The position numbers and the translations under genes are program-made. 16,507 nt of DNA from Alphaproteobacteria bacterium (GTDB lineage: Bacteria; Pseudomonadota; Alphaproteobacteria; ATCC43930; CGMCC-115725), in assembly GCA_005884825.1 (NCBI GenBank), contig VAZT01000014.1:1-16507 (forward strand). Direction: 5' to 3'. Under the pieces are notes generated by a model that worked only from the letters and a program-made list of their open reading frames with translations, was not told the DNA's origin and made no database searches. This document shows, piece by piece, positions 14,971 to 16,507 of the stretch. Each line of letters opens with the position of its first letter. Position 1 is the stretch's first letter.

Positions 14971-15183
14971 TCAATTTCTATTAAGCATCAGGGTTGTTGC
15001 CGGTGCCTTGCTACGGTCAGGTCCCGCAACATCGAAGAGGAGCGCTGCCGCAAGTTCCCGTCTCGTTCGGTGTCCCCGGAGCGATACAGCGGGCGAAAAG
15101 CGATCGAAATCGCGCGCCGACACTGCAGACATTGCGGCGAGCAGCGCACCCCCTACCGCGGCGGCACCGAGTTTGATCGTCAT
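14971..15183 (-). CDS. Possible small secreted protein, about 70 residues
   Basis: From ATG 15183 the minus strand reads an N-terminus shaped like a Sec signal peptide: MTIK, then an uninterrupted alanine, glycine and leucine-rich core to about residue 19, and an SAVSA-type cleavage site before RDFDRF. The following 45 residues are basic and otherwise featureless, ending NRN before the stop. AGGGTGG about eleven bases before the ATG could serve as a ribosome binding site, and a GTG four codons upstream (15195) is an alternative start. The gene would follow the substrate-binding gene by some 50 bases. The signal-like start is the only real support; a chance frame or the remnant of a longer exported protein is equally possible. 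Confidence 0.3.
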   Translation of the reverse strand: MTIKLGAAAVGGALLAAMSAVSARDFDRFSPAVSLRGHRTRRELAAALLFDVAGPDRSKAPATTLMLNRN

Positions 15184-15232
15184 TTCCGCAGCCACCCTAA
15201 TTCATTCGTTGCGCCGCCAGCGCGGCCGACCG

Positions 15233-16507
15233 CTACTGGTCGAGCCAGAGGTCTTCGAAGCGCGAGCCGTTGTAGATGCTGTTGACCATGCTGATCAGAC
15301 CCTCGACGTATGGCCGGCGGCAGGTGATGCCGCGGACGTATAGGATGTCGGGGCGCGCATCTTCTTCGATCAGCTGCCTCTCGATTTGCCAAACCAGCTG
15401 CCGCCGCTTGCCGGGGTTGGCTTCCTGCGATTGCCGGTCGATCAACTCGTCAACCGACTTGTTGCAATATCCGGTGTAATTGCGCGGCGCGCCGCAGCTG
15501 TAATTCTCGTAGAATTGCGCATCGGGATCGTCGACCTCGCTTTCGGTGACATTGAGCCCGACTTTGTAATCTTTGCGCATCAGCCGCGGATACCATTGCG
15601 TTGTATCGACCGGCTCGAGGTCGCCATCGATATAGATCTGTTTCAGCTGATCGATCAGGATCAGCGCCGGGTCTCGCCAGGGCGGAACATTGCGCGCTGC
15701 GACGGTGACGGCCAGCCGCTTGTCGGGGCTGTAGCCGAGCTTCTCCATGATCTGCCGCGCATCCGCGCGTCGCCGCGCGACATCGGGGCCGTAGCCCGGC
15801 AGGGCCCTTAGCGTCTCGGCGGGCATGCCCCACAATCCCTCGGGCGGGGGCTCCATTGCGCCGCCGATGGCGCCGTTCCCCTGGCCCATGATGTCGATGA
15901 ACGCTTGACGGTCCAACGTCAACGACATCGCGCGCCTGAGATCGGGATCGTCGAACGGCGGCGCGCCGCGATTGACGATCAGGTTGCGGCTGCCATTCAC
16001 CAGGAAATCGTCACAGATCGCATCCGGCACCTCTCGCTTGACGTCCTGGAGCTGCGGAAAAGTGACACCGAAATAGACGTCGGCGCGGCCGGCGATGAAG
16101 CTTAGAAGCCGCGTCGAGGTATCCTTGACGATCTCCCATTCAATGCCGTCGAGATAGGGCCTCTCGGGTTTCCAGTAATCGGGGTTGCGGGTCAGTGTGA
16201 TCGACTGGTTCGGCTTGAACGCGACGAATTTGAACGGACCGGTGCCGATCGGATGGTTGCGCATGTCGCGCGCCGGCACATGGCAGGGATAGACCGGTGA
16301 CCATCCCGATGCCAGCAGCGTCAGAAACGAGGGCTGCGGCCGCTTGAGCCGGAAGGTGACCTCGAAATCGCCGTTGGCGGTCACGGCATCGAGGTTGTCA
16401 TACCAGGATTTGCGCGGGTTGATGCGCAGCTTGTCATTCCCCCTGCCGGTCAACAGATCCCAGGTGCATTCGACGTCTTTGGCGGTAAACGGCCGTCCGT
16501 CATGCCA
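15233..16507 (-). CDS. ABC transporter substrate-binding protein, family 5 (5' partial)
   Basis: The C-terminal 425 or so residues of a periplasmic solute-binding protein of the SBP_bac_5 (DppA/OppA) family, which delivers peptides, nickel or other small ligands to an ABC importer. The frame is open to the right window edge and enters with WHDGRPFTAKDVECTWDLL, the family signature for domain I. FRLKRPQPSFLTLLASG, HPIGTGPFKFV, ITLTRNPDYW and RPYLDGIEWEIV follow in the expected order, then DLRRAMSLTLDRQAFI and the closing DLWLDQ. The signal peptide would lie outside the window. The ligand cannot be told from the visible part. It is on the opposite strand from the glycan operon and separated from it by the topoisomerase gene, so a shared role is unlikely. 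Permease and ATPase genes are not in view. Confidence 0.92.
   Translation of the reverse strand, partial: WHDGRPFTAKDVECTWDLLTGRGNDKLRINPRKSWYDNLDAVTANGDFEVTFRLKRPQPSFLTLLASGWSPVYPCHVPARDMRNHPIGTGPFKFVAFKPNQSITLTRNPDYWKPERPYLDGIEWEIVKDTSTRLLSFIAGRADVYFGVTFPQLQDVKREVPDAICDDFLVNGSRNLIVNRGAPPFDDPDLRRAMSLTLDRQAFIDIMGQGNGAIGGAMEPPPEGLWGMPAETLRALPGYGPDVARRRADARQIMEKLGYSPDKRLAVTVAARNVPPWRDPALILIDQLKQIYIDGDLEPVDTTQWYPRLMRKDYKVGLNVTESEVDDPDAQFYENYSCGAPRNYTGYCNKSVDELIDRQSQEANPGKRRQLVWQIERQLIEEDARPDILYVRGITCRRPYVEGLISMVNSIYNGSRFEDLWLDQ

Larger units (their letters stand above)
14905..15232. other. Intergenic region with an AT-richer stretch, possible promoter
   Basis: About 330 bases between the hypothetical gene and the ABC substrate-binding gene. 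Positions 14925-14995 are clearly richer in A and T than the rest of the window (GTGAATTAATCGG, CAATTTCTATTAAG), as promoter regions of GC-rich bacteria often are. A minus-strand promoter for the hypothetical gene would fit here, but no convincing -35 and -10 pair at normal spacing could be fixed. No terminator hairpin was found after the substrate-binding gene. The right half contains a weak candidate for a small secreted protein, listed separately. Confidence 0.35.

Overview
The window looks like a chromosomal segment of a GC-rich alphaproteobacterium, probably of the order Hyphomicrobiales (Rhizobiales). This rests on gene content, codon use and the style of the neighbourhood, not on a marker gene, so the taxon is an inference. 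No RNA gene, insertion sequence, phage gene or CRISPR array was seen.

Positions 1-12240 hold one tightly packed plus-strand operon of thirteen genes. In order: the C-terminal part of a radical SAM enzyme cut by the window edge; a GT4 glycosyltransferase; four tandem CgeB-like glycosyltransferases, of which the first and third are broken by internal deletions with frameshift; a sugar-1-phosphate nucleotidyltransferase; a CmoB-like methyltransferase; a clan GH-A glycoside-hydrolase-like protein whose barrel halves appear swapped; a PIG-L (LmbE-like) deacetylase; a second GT4 glycosyltransferase; a BioF2/CelD-like acyltransferase; and a second methyltransferase. Most junctions are ATGA or GTGA four-base overlaps or one-base overlaps, so the genes are probably translationally coupled. 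From memory, this content resembles a conserved uncharacterised rhizobial neighbourhood that TIGRFAMs calls the 'rhizo-twelve system'. I infer a pathway that activates a sugar, builds an oligosaccharide or glycoconjugate with several transferases, and decorates it by deacetylation, acylation, methylation and a radical step. The product is unknown. No polymerase, flippase or exporter is visible in the window.

Positions 12185-14904 carry minus-strand genes: an inositol-3-phosphate synthase whose 3' end overlaps the operon's last gene tail to tail by 56 bases, a poxvirus-type DNA topoisomerase IB, and a 61-residue conserved-looking hypothetical protein. The inositol synthase facing a cluster with a GT4 transferase, a PIG-L deacetylase and an acyltransferase recalls the enzyme set used for pseudodisaccharides such as mycothiol; this link is speculative.

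Positions 14905-15232 are mostly non-coding apart from a possible small secreted protein. Positions 15233-16507 are the C-terminal part of a family 5 ABC-transporter substrate-binding protein on the minus strand, running off the right edge.

The two broken glycosyltransferase genes matter most to a user of this annotation. Either this strain is losing part of the pathway, or the assembly dropped bases at two GC-rich sites.
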